Assembly: GCF_030814655.1 (NCBI RefSeq)
Contig: NZ_JAUSVK010000001.1
Span: 2,251,501 to 2,315,500 of the forward strand
Direction of reading: 5' to 3'
Source: Labrys monachus
GTDB lineage: Bacteria; Pseudomonadota; Alphaproteobacteria; Rhizobiales; Labraceae
DNA: 64,000 nt
Part shown: positions 50,454 to 59,663 of the stretch, piece after piece
Layout of the letters: every line of letters begins with the position of its first letter
Numbering within the stretch: position 1 is the first letter of the stretch
Notes under the pieces: generated by a model
Told to the model about the DNA's origin: nothing
Database searches by the model: none
The model's input: the letters and a program-made list of their open reading frames with translations, nothing else
Position numbers and translations under genes: made by a program

Positions 50454-52271
50454 TCAGCCATTCAGCCCGGACGGAAATGCGACGGCATCGCCGAGATAGT
50501 CGATCAGCGAATTGAAATCCCGGATGCCGGACAGGGCCTGCAGCTTGTCGTCGGCGTCGAGCGCGATGCGCGAGACCGCCTTGAGCTGCACGTCGAGATC
50601 GGCGAGGGGATCGATGCCCAGCACCCTGTCCTGGTTCAGCACGCCGAACAGGGTGTCGGCCATGACGATCGACCCGAAGATGCCGAGATGCTTGCCGCTG
50701 GCGCCCGGCGCATGGGCGGCCTCGAAGCGTACGAAGAAGGGCATCGGCGGATCCTGGATGATCGCGGCGATGTCCTCGTCGGTCGGTGCATGGCCGACGC
50801 GGTTTCTCTGCTGCGCCAGCCAGTCGCTCATCGGCTTGGCCCAGGGCCGGGCCGTCGGAAGCTGCGCGGTGGTGTCGTCATAGAGGAGGGACGAGCCGGC
50901 GATCAGGTCCCCATGTGTCCTGGCGATCTCCGCGATGAGGGCGTTGACCGACCAGGGGCAGGTCATCACCGATCCCAGGAGGTCGCGGTAGATCAGGCTG
51001 CCGCCGCCGGGCGGCTTCTGGCTTTCGATGGAAAATTCCAGCTGCCGATGCGTCCACGGACCGAGCCGGACGCTGAAATTGCCAGTCTTCGGATCGTCCC
51101 CGAAGAAGCGGTGCCAGTCGACGGTCCATTTCGTCAGCAGCGGCATCTGGTCGGGACGCAGGTCCGAATTGAAGCGCATGATGTCGGTGAAGTTGAAGGA
51201 CTTGTCGGGCGCCGCCGGGCTGTCGGGGAAGGTCGTCAGTTCGTTGAAGGAATATTTCGCACGGATCATGGCGTGGCCGAAGCGCATGACGCCATGCGTG
51301 AATTCGAGCGGCGCGGTCCAGATATCCTCTTCGAGCCCGGTCCAGTCCTCGAGGAACGGTCCCGAGCCGGCGCGATAGACCGCATAGACGTCGGGATGGA
51401 GGATGCGCGGCAGCAGGTCTTCCCGGATGAGATGGCGGTAGATCAGGATGCACGCGCATTGGGCGGCGAAGAAATTGCGCTGCGCCGCCGCGAAGCTGTT
51501 GGCGGTCGGCGGCAGGCTCTTGTCCCGGGCCAGCGTCTCGACCGCCGCGTTATGGAGGTGATGGAACAGCACCGTCATCTGCGAGATGAGGGCGTGCATG
51601 TCGTTGCGCGGATCGGCGATCAGCGCTTCCGGATAGAGGGGCGAGCCGTCGGGAACCGTGGTGTCGCGGCCCCTGGCGATGTCGCGCAGCCGGCCGCTGG
51701 TATCGTCGCGCGTCCGGCCCAGCCGAAGGCGGGTGCGCAGCTCCACCGCCGGGTCCGGCTGGTAGGCATGCGGGCAGACGGCCGGGCCGCCGCCATAGAT
51801 CGCATCGAGCCTGAGCGGCACGCGACGCTGGTTGGCGAAGCCGACGGTCTGCGCCTCGCTGCGCGAAAGCGTCAGCGAGCTGCTCACCATGTCATGGGCG
51901 ATGAACTGCATGAAATAGGTGAAGCCGCTGGGAAGGCCGCGATTGAACCAGGCGCTGATGCCGTCTTCCTGGCCGGCGGGGATGGGCGCCGCCTCGATCA
52001 TGTCGGCGAGCTTGTGCATCAGGTCCTGCACCTGAGTGAATTGCTGCGCGTCCGCGGGATCGAACGGGCGCCGGGCGACGGCGAAGCGTTCCTTCGGCTC
52101 GGGCGGCCGGATGAAATGCCGGAAGCCCGCCATGCCCCGCTGGCGCGGATCGCCCGCGCCGGGGGCGCGTGCCGCCAGGGGATCGACGTCGGCTTCCAGA
52201 AGAGACCGTAGATTCAACGTCTTGGGTATGTTCGACAGAAACCGTGCCCTGCTGCTACCGTGACCACTCAT
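50454..52271 (-). CDS. Animal-type haem peroxidase (peroxidase-cyclooxygenase superfamily)
   Basis: A 605-residue haem peroxidase of the animal peroxidase superfamily. The distal His and the calcium/haem region are in YFMQFIAHDMVSSS, proximal His probably in FTHGVMRFGHAMIRAKYSF; RHLIREDLLPRILHPDVYAVYR and LISQMTVLFHHLHNAAVETL are other typical helices. No signal peptide is evident. These proteins oxidise halides or organic substrates with H2O2; bacterial members are little studied. The gene is divergent from an unknown 136-residue protein across 210 bp that hold an 18-bp inverted repeat. The next gene on the same strand is the 161-residue unknown protein. Confidence 0.88.
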   Translation of the reverse strand: MSGHGSSRARFLSNIPKTLNLRSLLEADVDPLAARAPGAGDPRQRGMAGFRHFIRPPEPKERFAVARRPFDPADAQQFTQVQDLMHKLADMIEAAPIPAGQEDGISAWFNRGLPSGFTYFMQFIAHDMVSSSLTLSRSEAQTVGFANQRRVPLRLDAIYGGGPAVCPHAYQPDPAVELRTRLRLGRTRDDTSGRLRDIARGRDTTVPDGSPLYPEALIADPRNDMHALISQMTVLFHHLHNAAVETLARDKSLPPTANSFAAAQRNFFAAQCACILIYRHLIREDLLPRILHPDVYAVYRAGSGPFLEDWTGLEEDIWTAPLEFTHGVMRFGHAMIRAKYSFNELTTFPDSPAAPDKSFNFTDIMRFNSDLRPDQMPLLTKWTVDWHRFFGDDPKTGNFSVRLGPWTHRQLEFSIESQKPPGGGSLIYRDLLGSVMTCPWSVNALIAEIARTHGDLIAGSSLLYDDTTAQLPTARPWAKPMSDWLAQQRNRVGHAPTDEDIAAIIQDPPMPFFVRFEAAHAPGASGKHLGIFGSIVMADTLFGVLNQDRVLGIDPLADLDVQLKAVSRIALDADDKLQALSGIRDFNSLIDYLGDAVAFPSGLNG

Positions 52272-52307
52272 GCTCGCGTCCTCCCCATACCGCCGGTTAC
52301 GACATCC

Positions 52308-52372
52308 GCGTGATCGCAGCGTGAAATGTCGGCGCTATAGTACCGCCAACGCAGTTCACGCTGCGATCACGC
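52308..52372. promoter_or_regulatory. 18-bp perfect inverted repeat in the divergent peroxidase promoter region
   Basis: GCGTGATCGCAGCGTGAA (52308-52325) and TTCACGCTGCGATCACGC (52355-52372) are perfect inverted copies separated by 29 bp that contain a -10-like TATAGT (52336-52341). The peroxidase ATG is 37 bp to the left and the 136-residue protein ATG 110 bp to the right. It is probably an operator for a dimeric or oligomeric regulator. Confidence 0.7.
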
Positions 52373-52481
52373 TGCCTTCTTAACGCTGCGCCATCCATCG
52401 GGCGCGTCGGAACAAAAGCCTGAGAATGGCTCCCTGCGCAGCACGGTGTCCCGTCACACCGAGACGAATTGCAGGCATTTG

Positions 52482-52892
52482 ATGAGTGATTTTCTCACGC
52501 GAATGAACAATCAATTCCGATTTTCGCGCTGTGAGAGTCCCCATCTTCCCATTACGGAAATTCGCGAGGAAGTGGTCACCGTCGAGTCACGGCAGAACGT
52601 CCTCACCATCACCGCGCCGGAAACGAGCCTCGGCAGCCCGCGGATCTACGGGCGTCTCACCCTCGAACTGGCGGGGTCGTCGATCTTCATGATCCTGCCA
52701 CGCCTTCCTTCGAATGTCGTCGACAATTCCTTCTTTCCGGCCATGGGCTCGATCCTCATCTTCGAACCCGACGCGAGCGGCCTGCGGCGCATGCGGGCGA
52801 CCGGGATGGACAGCAACAGCGGCCAGTGCCGCGGCTGGATCTTCGATGCCGTCGAGACCCTGCCGGGCCCGTCGAACTTCGATCGGGGATAG
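52482..52892 (+). CDS. Hypothetical protein, about 136 residues
   Basis: I do not recognise this protein. It has MSDFLTRMNNQFRFSRCE at its start, a beta-rich middle (VVTVESRQNVLTITAPETSLGSPRIYGRLTLELAGSS), FMILPRLPSNVVDNSFFPAMGSILIFEPD and a C-terminal GQCRGWIFDAVETLPG. There is no signal peptide or membrane segment. The strand-rich pattern hints at a small beta-barrel. A GTG at 52446 could extend it by 12 residues. It is divergent from the haem peroxidase and shares its inverted-repeat control region, so it may be co-regulated with it. Confidence 0.6.
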   Translation: MSDFLTRMNNQFRFSRCESPHLPITEIREEVVTVESRQNVLTITAPETSLGSPRIYGRLTLELAGSSIFMILPRLPSNVVDNSFFPAMGSILIFEPDASGLRRMRATGMDSNSGQCRGWIFDAVETLPGPSNFDRG

Positions 52893-53070
52893 GCTTCATC
52901 CCGCATTGCTCCGCCCGCCCCAGTCAGCTGCCGGCATCCTGCCCGCCATCCCGCCTCCGCGCCGTGCCTCTTCGCACGGCCCGGCGCGCCCGCCGGGACT
53001 ATTTCTCCTGCGATTGCCTTCGCCCGAGCGGTGCGCGATGGTGGGGCATCGCCGAAACCGTGAGCGCCCC

Positions 53071-53631
53071 ATGACCAGCTACATCATCCTCGGCATCGTC
53101 GCCGTCGTCGCGCTCTATGCGATCACGGCCTATAACGGCCTCATCCGCAACAAGAACCTGACGGCGGAAGGCTGGAGCGGCATCGACGTGCAGCTGCGCC
53201 GCCGCGCGGACCTCATTCCCAACCTCGTCGAGACGGTGAAGGGCTATGCGACCCATGAAAAGGGCGTCTTCGAAGCGGTGACGCAGGCCCGCGCCGCCAG
53301 TCTCGGCGCCAAGGGCGTCGGCGCCAAGTCCGCTGCCGAAGGCGGGCTGCAGGCGGCGCTCGCCAACCTCTTCGCGGTGGCCGAAGCCTATCCCACCCTC
53401 AAGGCGGACGCCAATTTCCGCGACCTGCAGAGCCAGCTCTCCGGCATCGAGGACGACATCCAGGCCTCCCGGCGCTACTACAACGGCGCGGCGCGCAATT
53501 TCAACACGCAGATCGAATCCTTTCCCTCCAACCTCATCGCCAACGCCTTCCATTTCCAGAAGGCCGAATATTTCGAGATCGGCGACGAAGCGGCCCGCAC
53601 CGCACCGAAAGTCAGCTTCGGAACGCCCTGA
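53071..53631 (+). CDS. LemA family protein
   Basis: A 186-residue LemA protein. One N-terminal membrane segment (YIILGIVAVVALYAITAYNGLI) is followed by a helical periplasmic or cytoplasmic domain with the LemA signatures AEGWSGIDVQLRRRADLIPNLVETVKGYA, FEAVTQARA and YNGAARNFNTQIESFPSNLIANAF. The function of LemA is not settled; it often pairs with membrane proteins such as DUF2207 or TPM-domain proteins. It overlaps the next gene by 1 nt, a translational coupling. Confidence 0.93.
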   Translation: MTSYIILGIVAVVALYAITAYNGLIRNKNLTAEGWSGIDVQLRRRADLIPNLVETVKGYATHEKGVFEAVTQARAASLGAKGVGAKSAAEGGLQAALANLFAVAEAYPTLKADANFRDLQSQLSGIEDDIQASRRYYNGAARNFNTQIESFPSNLIANAFHFQKAEYFEIGDEAARTAPKVSFGTP

Positions 53632-55556
53632 TGGCACGGGCTGCGACGGCCTTCTCCCTGCTGCGCGGGCTCCTTCTCCTCGCCGCGCTGCTGTTCGGCC
53701 TCCCCGCCTGGGCGGACGAGCATATCCTCGCCTTCGACAGCGCCGCCACGGTCGATCCGGATGCGGCCCTCGACGTCGTCGAGACGATCCGGGTCGACGT
53801 GCAGGGCATCCGCATCCGGCACGGCATCAACCGCGATTTCCCCACGCGCTACAAGGATCGCAACGGCAACCTCCTGTTCGTCGGCTTCCATGTGGAAGCG
53901 GTGAAGCGCGACGGCCGGAGCGAGCCTTATGTGCTGGAGGGCCTCAGCAACGGCGTGCGTATCCGCATCGGCGACAAGGATGTCGTGCTGCCGCCGGGGC
54001 CGACGACCTATGAGATCCGCTACCGGGCCACCCGCGAGATCGGCTTCTTCGACGGCTATGACCAGCTGTACTGGAACGTGACCGGCAATGGCTGGGAGTT
54101 TCCCATCGACGCGGCCAGCATCCGCGTCACGCTGCCGCCCGGCGCCGCGGCCCTGCGATCGAGCCTCTACACCGGCTATCAGGGCGCGCGGGAGCGCGAT
54201 GCCGCCGTCGACGAAAGCGGCGCGGCCTTCGCCGCCCATACCACCGCCCCGCTGCAGCCGAACCAGGGCTTCACCATCGCGGTCGACTGGCCGAAAGGCT
54301 TCGTGACGCCGCCCGGCCGCCTGCAGAGGATCCTCTGGTTCGTCGAGGACAATGCCTCGACCGTGGTCGCCCTGCTCGGCGTCGTCGTCGTCGCAGGCTT
54401 CTTCCTCGGCGCGTGGTGGCGGGTGGGGCGCGATCCGCCGGCGGGCGTCATCGTCCCCGCCTTCCGCCCGCCGGCCGGCGTCACGCCGGCCGCCGCCCGC
54501 TATGTCCGCCAGCGCGGCTTCGACGACAAGGCCTTTTCCAGCGCGGTGATCGATCTTGCCGTCAAGGGCTATCTCAAGATCGTCGACACGGCGTCGTCCT
54601 ACCAGCTCCAGCCGCTCGGCAAGGCGCCGACAGGCCTGATGCCGGACGAATTGCGCCTCGTGCAGACGCTCGGAACAAGCCCCCTCGTCCTCTCGAATAC
54701 CAGCTACCGGCGGGTCGAGGCGGCCCGTTCGGCCCTGCGCAGCGCCCTCGACCTCGCTTATGGCGGCAAGGCCTTCAGCCTCAATCGGGGGTGGTTCGCG
54801 GCCGGCCTCGCCCTCTCCGTCGCCTTCCTCGCCGTCGCCTTCGTGCTCGGGTCCGGCGAAGCCGGTCCGCTGATCGTCGGCGCCTTCTTCGTCGTCTGGT
54901 GGGCGATCATTTTCGCGATGGGACGCCGGCTGGTCGCCAGCCTCGCCGGCGTGCGCGGCGTCGCCGCCATCGGGCGCCTGTTCGGCCTCCTCGTGCTCGC
55001 ACCGTTCGTGCTGTTCGGCCTCGCCCTGCCGGCGGTGTTCGCCTCCGTCGACGGCATTTCGCCCGGGGACTGGCTGCCCATGCTCGCCGCCGCCGCGATC
55101 GGCGGGCTCAATCTCGTCTTCTTCTTCCTGCTGCCGGCACCGAGCCGGGCCGGGCGCGACCTGCTCGACAAGATCGAGGGCTTCCGCATGTATCTGGCGG
55201 CGGCGGAGGAAGAACGCCTGAACATCCTCAATCCGCCGCAGCGCACGCCCGACCTCTTCGAGCGCTATTTGCCCTATGCGCTGGCGCTCGGCTGCTCGCA
55301 CGAATGGAGCAGCAAGTTCACCGCCGTGCTGGCGGCGGCCGGCATCACCGCGCCCGCCTGGTATGTCGGCACCAACTGGAACCCCTCGAACCCCACCTCC
55401 TTCGGGACGCGGCTTGGCGACGGGCTCGCCACGAGCGCGGCCGCCGCCTCGTCCCCGCCCGGCTCGAGCCCCGGCACGGGTTTCGGCGGCGGCGGAGGGG
55501 GCGGAGGTGGCTCGTCCGGCGGCGGCGGCGGTGGAGGAGGGGGAAGCGGCTGGTAG
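53631..55556 (+). CDS. DUF2207-type membrane protein with Gly-rich tail
   Basis: A 641-residue membrane protein. It has a signal peptide (LLRGLLLLAALLFGLPAWAD, cleaved near residue 28), an extracytoplasmic beta domain of the DUF2207 kind (VVETIRVDVQGIRIRHGINRDFPTRY, YEIRYRATREIGFFDGYDQLYWNVTGNGWEFPI), a membrane helix at about residues 240-260, a cytoplasmic segment, and further helices. The last 30 residues form a glycine/serine tract with a final Trp. The pair LemA-DUF2207 is common and probably forms a membrane complex of unknown role. The tail resembles those of other LemA partners. Confidence 0.88.
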   Translation: MARAATAFSLLRGLLLLAALLFGLPAWADEHILAFDSAATVDPDAALDVVETIRVDVQGIRIRHGINRDFPTRYKDRNGNLLFVGFHVEAVKRDGRSEPYVLEGLSNGVRIRIGDKDVVLPPGPTTYEIRYRATREIGFFDGYDQLYWNVTGNGWEFPIDAASIRVTLPPGAAALRSSLYTGYQGARERDAAVDESGAAFAAHTTAPLQPNQGFTIAVDWPKGFVTPPGRLQRILWFVEDNASTVVALLGVVVVAGFFLGAWWRVGRDPPAGVIVPAFRPPAGVTPAAARYVRQRGFDDKAFSSAVIDLAVKGYLKIVDTASSYQLQPLGKAPTGLMPDELRLVQTLGTSPLVLSNTSYRRVEAARSALRSALDLAYGGKAFSLNRGWFAAGLALSVAFLAVAFVLGSGEAGPLIVGAFFVVWWAIIFAMGRRLVASLAGVRGVAAIGRLFGLLVLAPFVLFGLALPAVFASVDGISPGDWLPMLAAAAIGGLNLVFFFLLPAPSRAGRDLLDKIEGFRMYLAAAEEERLNILNPPQRTPDLFERYLPYALALGCSHEWSSKFTAVLAAAGITAPAWYVGTNWNPSNPTSFGTRLGDGLATSAAAASSPPGSSPGTGFGGGGGGGGGSSGGGGGGGGGSGW

Positions 55557-55580
55557 GGCCGCGCCCGCTCTTCGCCGGGG

Positions 55581-56273
55581 TCAGACCGCGGCGGCGATCT
55601 CGGCCTGGATCGCCAGGGCCGCGGCTTTCGGATCCGCCGCCGCGACGATCGGGCGGCCGACGACGAGATGGTCGGCGCCGGCACGCAGGGCGTCCCCCGG
55701 CGTCATGATGCGCTTCTGGTCGCCGCTGTCGCTGCCGGCGGGGCGCACGCCCGGCGTCACCAGCAGCATGCGGTCTCCGACGCGGCGCCGGGTCGCCGCG
55801 GCCTCTTCCGGCGAGAGGACGAGGCCGGGCAGGCCGATCTCCAGAGCCTGCCCGACGCGCAGGGACACGAGGTCGCTCACGCTCTGGCGATAGCCGGATT
55901 CGGCGAGGTCGGCGGCGTCGTAGGAGGTCAGCACCGTCACGCCGAGGACCTTGAGGTCCGACCCCCGTGCGCCTTCCACCGCCGCCCGCATCGTCTGCGG
56001 AAAGGCGTGCACGGTGAGGAAGGTGACGCCCATGCGGGCGATCGCCTCGACGCCCTTGGCGACGGTGTTGCCGATGTCGTGCAGCTTCATGTCGAGAAAG
56101 ACCTTCTTTCCCGACGCGACCAGCGCCTGCGCAAAGGGCAGGCCGCCATTGAAGACGAGCTGGTAGCCGACCTTGTAGAAGGTGACGCTGTCGCCCAGCT
56201 GCGCGACCAGGGCCTCGGCCCGTGCGACGCTGTCGATGTCGAGGGCGACGATGAGACGGTCCCGCTGGTCCAA
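55581..56273 (-). CDS. pyrF: Orotidine 5'-phosphate decarboxylase
   Basis: A 230-residue OMP decarboxylase for the last step of UMP synthesis. It begins [14 protein letters not shown], has the catalytic [14 protein letters not shown] (Asp-Lys-Asp-type tetrad), [17 protein letters not shown], and the phosphate loop [36 protein letters not shown]. The only convenient start is TTG at 56273, 2 nt after the stop of the pmtA-like gene, so translation is likely coupled to it. It is convergent with the DUF2207 gene. Confidence 0.96.
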   Translation of the reverse strand: MDQRDRLIVALDIDSVARAEALVAQLGDSVTFYKVGYQLVFNGGLPFAQALVASGKKVFLDMKLHDIGNTVAKGVEAIARMGVTFLTVHAFPQTMRAAVEGARGSDLKVLGVTVLTSYDAADLAESGYRQSVSDLVSLRVGQALEIGLPGLVLSPEEAAATRRRVGDRMLLVTPGVRPAGSDSGDQKRIMTPGDALRAGADHLVVGRPIVAAADPKAAALAIQAEIAAAV

Positions 56274-56275
56274 GA

Positions 56276-56893
56276 TCAGTTCCTCGAAAGCTGGCGATAG
56301 GTCCAGACCCGTGCCGGCGGCACGTTGAGCCAGATGCGCGGCGACGCCTTCCAGGTGAAGAAGGCATTGCGAAGCGGCATCGGCGAGGTCAGGGAGTAGG
56401 TGAACTGGACGAACGGGCCGCCGGCCTGCATCAGGCTGAAGGCCTGGGCGAGCAGCGCGAGCCGGGCCGGCTCCGGCTTGGTAAGGAGGGGGAGCCCGCA
56501 GACGACGGCCGCCGCCTTGGCGGACAGCATGCCGTCCAGCGTCTTCGCCAGGGCATAGGCATCCCCCTGCACGATCCGCGCTTTCGGGAAGCGACGCCGC
56601 AGCAGGTCACAGAATTCGGGGCTGTATTCCACCAGGACGAGCCGGTCCTCGGCGATGCCGCGCTCGATCAGCGCCTGCGTGACGGGGCCGGTGCCGGGGC
56701 CGATCTCGATGACGGGTCCCGGGGATTGCGGGTTGACGGCTCGGGCGATGGCGCGGGAAAGGGTACGGCTCGACGGGGTGACGGAACCCATCTGCAGGGG
56801 CTTCTCGGCCCAGCTTCGGAAGAATTGAGCGGCATCGTGCAGTCGCCTCGGTGATTTCCTGCCCAACTGCCGCGATTCATTCCGATGAAGCAT
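56276..56893 (-). CDS. pmtA: Phospholipid N-methyltransferase PmtA-like
   Basis: A 205-residue SAM-dependent methyltransferase of the rhizobial PmtA type, which converts phosphatidylethanolamine to phosphatidylcholine. The SAM site is [19 protein letters not shown]; then [30 protein letters not shown], and VVCGLPLL. The region resembles rRNA adenine dimethylases as well, but the length and Leu-rich N-terminus fit PmtA. The ATG at 56893 is chosen because AGGAGG lies 6 nt upstream; ATG at 56899 is too close to that site. Phosphatidylcholine is typical of Hyphomicrobiales membranes. It precedes pyrF. Confidence 0.88.
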   Translation of the reverse strand: MLHRNESRQLGRKSPRRLHDAAQFFRSWAEKPLQMGSVTPSSRTLSRAIARAVNPQSPGPVIEIGPGTGPVTQALIERGIAEDRLVLVEYSPEFCDLLRRRFPKARIVQGDAYALAKTLDGMLSAKAAAVVCGLPLLTKPEPARLALLAQAFSLMQAGGPFVQFTYSLTSPMPLRNAFFTWKASPRIWLNVPPARVWTYRQLSRN

Positions 56894-56944
56894 CGCCATC
56901 CTCCTGTTACTCGAAACCACCGCTATTGACGGACGGCCGCGGCG

Positions 56945-58156
56945 TCAAGGCAAGCCGTCCGAATGCGACAAATTTGCGGCGTTTCCCTGAAAGTCGATGC
57001 CGGCCTCGCACCATTCCGTGCGGACTTCGCCATCGGTTTCGTCGACGGCGAGCGCCGAGGCGGCGGCCAGCCGTTCCGGCGCCAGCCGCGACAGGGCCCA
57101 TATGGCGGCGCCCCGCACGAGCGGCGAGGGGTCGCGCAGCAGGCGTTCGACGGCCGGCACGGCCGCCCCGTCGCCGCCATTGCCGAGGGCGACGAGGACG
57201 TTGCGCATGAAGCGGTCGCGGCCGATGCGCTTGACTGGATTGCGGGCGAACAGCGCCCGGAATCCGGCATCGTCGAGGCGAGCGAGATCGAGGAGGCGCG
57301 GCTGGCGCAGTTCGGCGCGCGCGGCCAGCCTCTGCTCGCGCGCCGTCTGCGCGAATTTGTTCCACGGACAGGCCGCCAGGCAGTCGTCGCAGCCATAGAT
57401 GCGGTTGCCGATCGCCGCCCGGAACCGGCGCGGGATCGGCCCCTTGTTCTCGATGGTCAGATAGGAGATGCAGCGCCTGGCGTCGAGCCGGTAGGGCGCC
57501 GGGAAGGCGGCGGTGGGGCAGGCGTCGAGGCAGGCCCGGCAGGAGCCGCAATGGTCGCGTTCCGGCCCGTCCGGCTCGATCGCCGCCGCGCTGAAGATCG
57601 CGCCGAGAAAAAGCCAGGACCCGAACTCGCGGCTGACGAGATTGGTGTGCTTGCCCTGCCAGCCGAGGCCCGCCGCGGCCGCGAGCGGCTTTTCCATCAC
57701 CGGCGCGGTGTCGACGAAGACCTTCAGGGCCTGCCCCGTCGTCTCGCCGAGCCAGCGCCCCAGGCTCTTGAGCTTCTTCTTGACGACGTCGTGGTAGTCG
57801 TCGCCCTGCGCATAGGCCGAGATCAGCCCGCCGGCGCGATCCTCGAGCCCCAGCCTCGGATCGGACCCGGGCCCGTAATTGAGGCCGAGCATGACGATGC
57901 TGCGCACGTCGGGCCACAGGATCCGCGGATCGCCGCGCTGCTCGGCCCGTTCGGCCATCCAGGCCATGCTGCCCTGAAATCCGCTGTCGAGAAAGCTGCG
58001 CAACCGCTCCGGCGCGGCGGGAATGGCGTCGGGCCCGGTCACCCGCACCGCGTCGAAGCCTTCGGCCCGGGCCCGGACGATCAGCGATGCCTTGAGGCCG
58101 GAAGCGGCGGGCGCCGGCCGCGTGGGCTCGGGAGATCGGTCGGTGTGTGGGACCAT
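56945..58156 (-). CDS. queG: Epoxyqueuosine reductase
   Basis: A 403-residue QueG that reduces epoxyqueuosine in tRNA to queuosine using cobalamin and two [4Fe-4S] clusters. Cluster motifs [16 protein letters not shown] and [11 protein letters not shown] are complete, [36 protein letters not shown] is the family signature, and a C-terminal HEAT-like region ([34 protein letters not shown]) is present. It follows the GST gene by 39 bp on the same strand, an order seen in other Hyphomicrobiales. It ends 51 bp from the pmtA start. Confidence 0.97.
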   Translation of the reverse strand: MVPHTDRSPEPTRPAPAASGLKASLIVRARAEGFDAVRVTGPDAIPAAPERLRSFLDSGFQGSMAWMAERAEQRGDPRILWPDVRSIVMLGLNYGPGSDPRLGLEDRAGGLISAYAQGDDYHDVVKKKLKSLGRWLGETTGQALKVFVDTAPVMEKPLAAAAGLGWQGKHTNLVSREFGSWLFLGAIFSAAAIEPDGPERDHCGSCRACLDACPTAAFPAPYRLDARRCISYLTIENKGPIPRRFRAAIGNRIYGCDDCLAACPWNKFAQTAREQRLAARAELRQPRLLDLARLDDAGFRALFARNPVKRIGRDRFMRNVLVALGNGGDGAAVPAVERLLRDPSPLVRGAAIWALSRLAPERLAAASALAVDETDGEVRTEWCEAGIDFQGNAANLSHSDGLP

Positions 58157-58195
58157 GTCGGGATCTGCCGGATGAGGCGCGGCACAGGCCCGATC

Positions 58196-58888
58196 TCAGA
58201 AATCGAGATCCGCATAGCTTGCCGAAGGCGGCGTGCCGCGCATGGTTTCCGCCAGCAACGGACGGAAGGACGGGCGCGATTTCAGCCTTGCATACCATTC
58301 CTTGGCGGCGCTGTCTTCCTCCCACGGCACGTCGCCGAGATAGTCGATCACCGACAGATGGGCGGCAGCGATGAAATCGGCATAGGAGAGGCGGTCACCG
58401 GCGAGCCAGTTCCGCCGCCGTGCCAGATAGCCGACATAGCGCAGATGGTAGCGCACATTGCTCTTGGCGGCCCGGATCGCCACCGTATCGGGCGAGCTGC
58501 CGCCTTCCCCCACCGGGACGAAGCGCTTCAGGATCTTCTCGGTGATGAGATATTCGCCCACCTCGGCATGGAACTTGATGCCGAACCATTCGATCAGGCG
58601 GCGGGTCTCGACCCGCGCCCGCGGGTCGCGCGGCAGCAGGCGCTGCTCGCCGAGGGCATCGCCATAGGTCTCGTCGAGATATTCGCAGATCAGCGCCGCG
58701 CCCGGGATGGCCAGGCCCGTCGCGTCGACCAGCACGGGCAGGACGCCGGCCGGATTGAGATGCAGGAACGCCTCGCGGCGTTCCCATGGCCGCTCCTCGA
58801 TCAGATCCGTCGCCACATCCATTTCATTCAGGACGAGACGAATGAAGCGCGATTGCGGGTCGATAGAATGATGAAAAAGCTGTGCCAT
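58196..58888 (-). CDS. Glutathione S-transferase family protein
   Basis: A 230-residue GST. N-terminal thioredoxin-fold domain: AQLFHHSIDPQSRFIRLVLNE, NPAGVLPVLVD, ALICEYLDETYG; C-terminal domain: LAGDRLSYADFIAAAHLSVIDYLGDVPW, ending with FRPLLAETMRG. The start at 58888 gives MAQLFHHSI, typical for the family; a longer start at 58957 is possible. It forms an operon with queG. The substrate is unknown. In this order a GST adjacent to queG is often annotated only as a GST family protein. Confidence 0.93.
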   Translation of the reverse strand: MAQLFHHSIDPQSRFIRLVLNEMDVATDLIEERPWERREAFLHLNPAGVLPVLVDATGLAIPGAALICEYLDETYGDALGEQRLLPRDPRARVETRRLIEWFGIKFHAEVGEYLITEKILKRFVPVGEGGSSPDTVAIRAAKSNVRYHLRYVGYLARRRNWLAGDRLSYADFIAAAHLSVIDYLGDVPWEEDSAAKEWYARLKSRPSFRPLLAETMRGTPPSASYADLDF

Positions 58889-59663
58889 GAAACCGCCGGT
58901 CGGAGCAGGACTACCCATAGGAGCGTCAGATTGCTCTATCTGTTTGAATCTACGCATAATCTCGTCGAAAAGTCTGCAGCTTTCCGTAATTATGCCCTGG
59001 AGATTCCCGCAACGAGGGCTTCTGCGGGAGATTCCTATAGCCCCGTCCGTAATCGCGCGGCAACTCTCCGGAGGGACTAAAGCACAGGTTGTGCATCGCC
59101 GATCCGGAAATGGGCTTGGGAGGTTAACGAGTCGTCAACATCCCCCAAACGTCTTTGCAAGGCCGGGACTGCGGGAACTTTTACTGCCGACCACGATTAC
59201 GGCATGGAATTTCTCCTGCGGATTGAGCGGTGATGCCTCGAATGTGCTGGAATGCCGGGCGTGCGGGCGATGATGCCGACCTTCGATGCGTGGACGGTTT
59301 CCGGCGACGAAGCCGCGCGAGGAGGACGTCCGCCCGCTCTCGGGGCCGGCCCTTTCCCGCCGGTGCCGCGTCCCGGACCGCCGGACCCGCTCCGCCCCGC
59401 CTTGTCGCCGCGGGGGCCTGTCGGCATGCCCCGTCCCGACCGTCGGACGACCGGCGCCTCCCGGCGCCCCGCATGCCGCGGCGCGAAGGCAGAGCCGAAT
59501 AGAGCCGAAATGCGGCATGAATCCGGCCGTTGCGTCTTCGAGGCCTTCTTCGGCCGCACGCGCCGCGCCTCCCTCGGTCGTCGGACGTGAAGTCCCGGAA
59601 ATTCGGCTTTCGCGACCGGTATCCCCAAGAACAGAGTCGGGAAGACGTTCTCAGGAGCAGAAC
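58889..59663. other. Gene-free stretch upstream of the MFS gene
   Basis: No gene can be supported here. The first 150 bp (58920-59070) are less GC-rich and may hold the divergent GST promoter. The rest is GC-rich, with short open frames lacking ribosome sites or family features. A direct repeat AGAGCCGAA occurs twice close together near 59491-59511. The MFS start is fixed by the ribosome site at 59653-59657. Confidence 0.5.

Noticed and set aside
59286-59663. N-terminal extension of the MFS transporter
   Set aside because: The extra 126 residues have no membrane segment or family match, and a good AGGAG site fixes the start at 59664.
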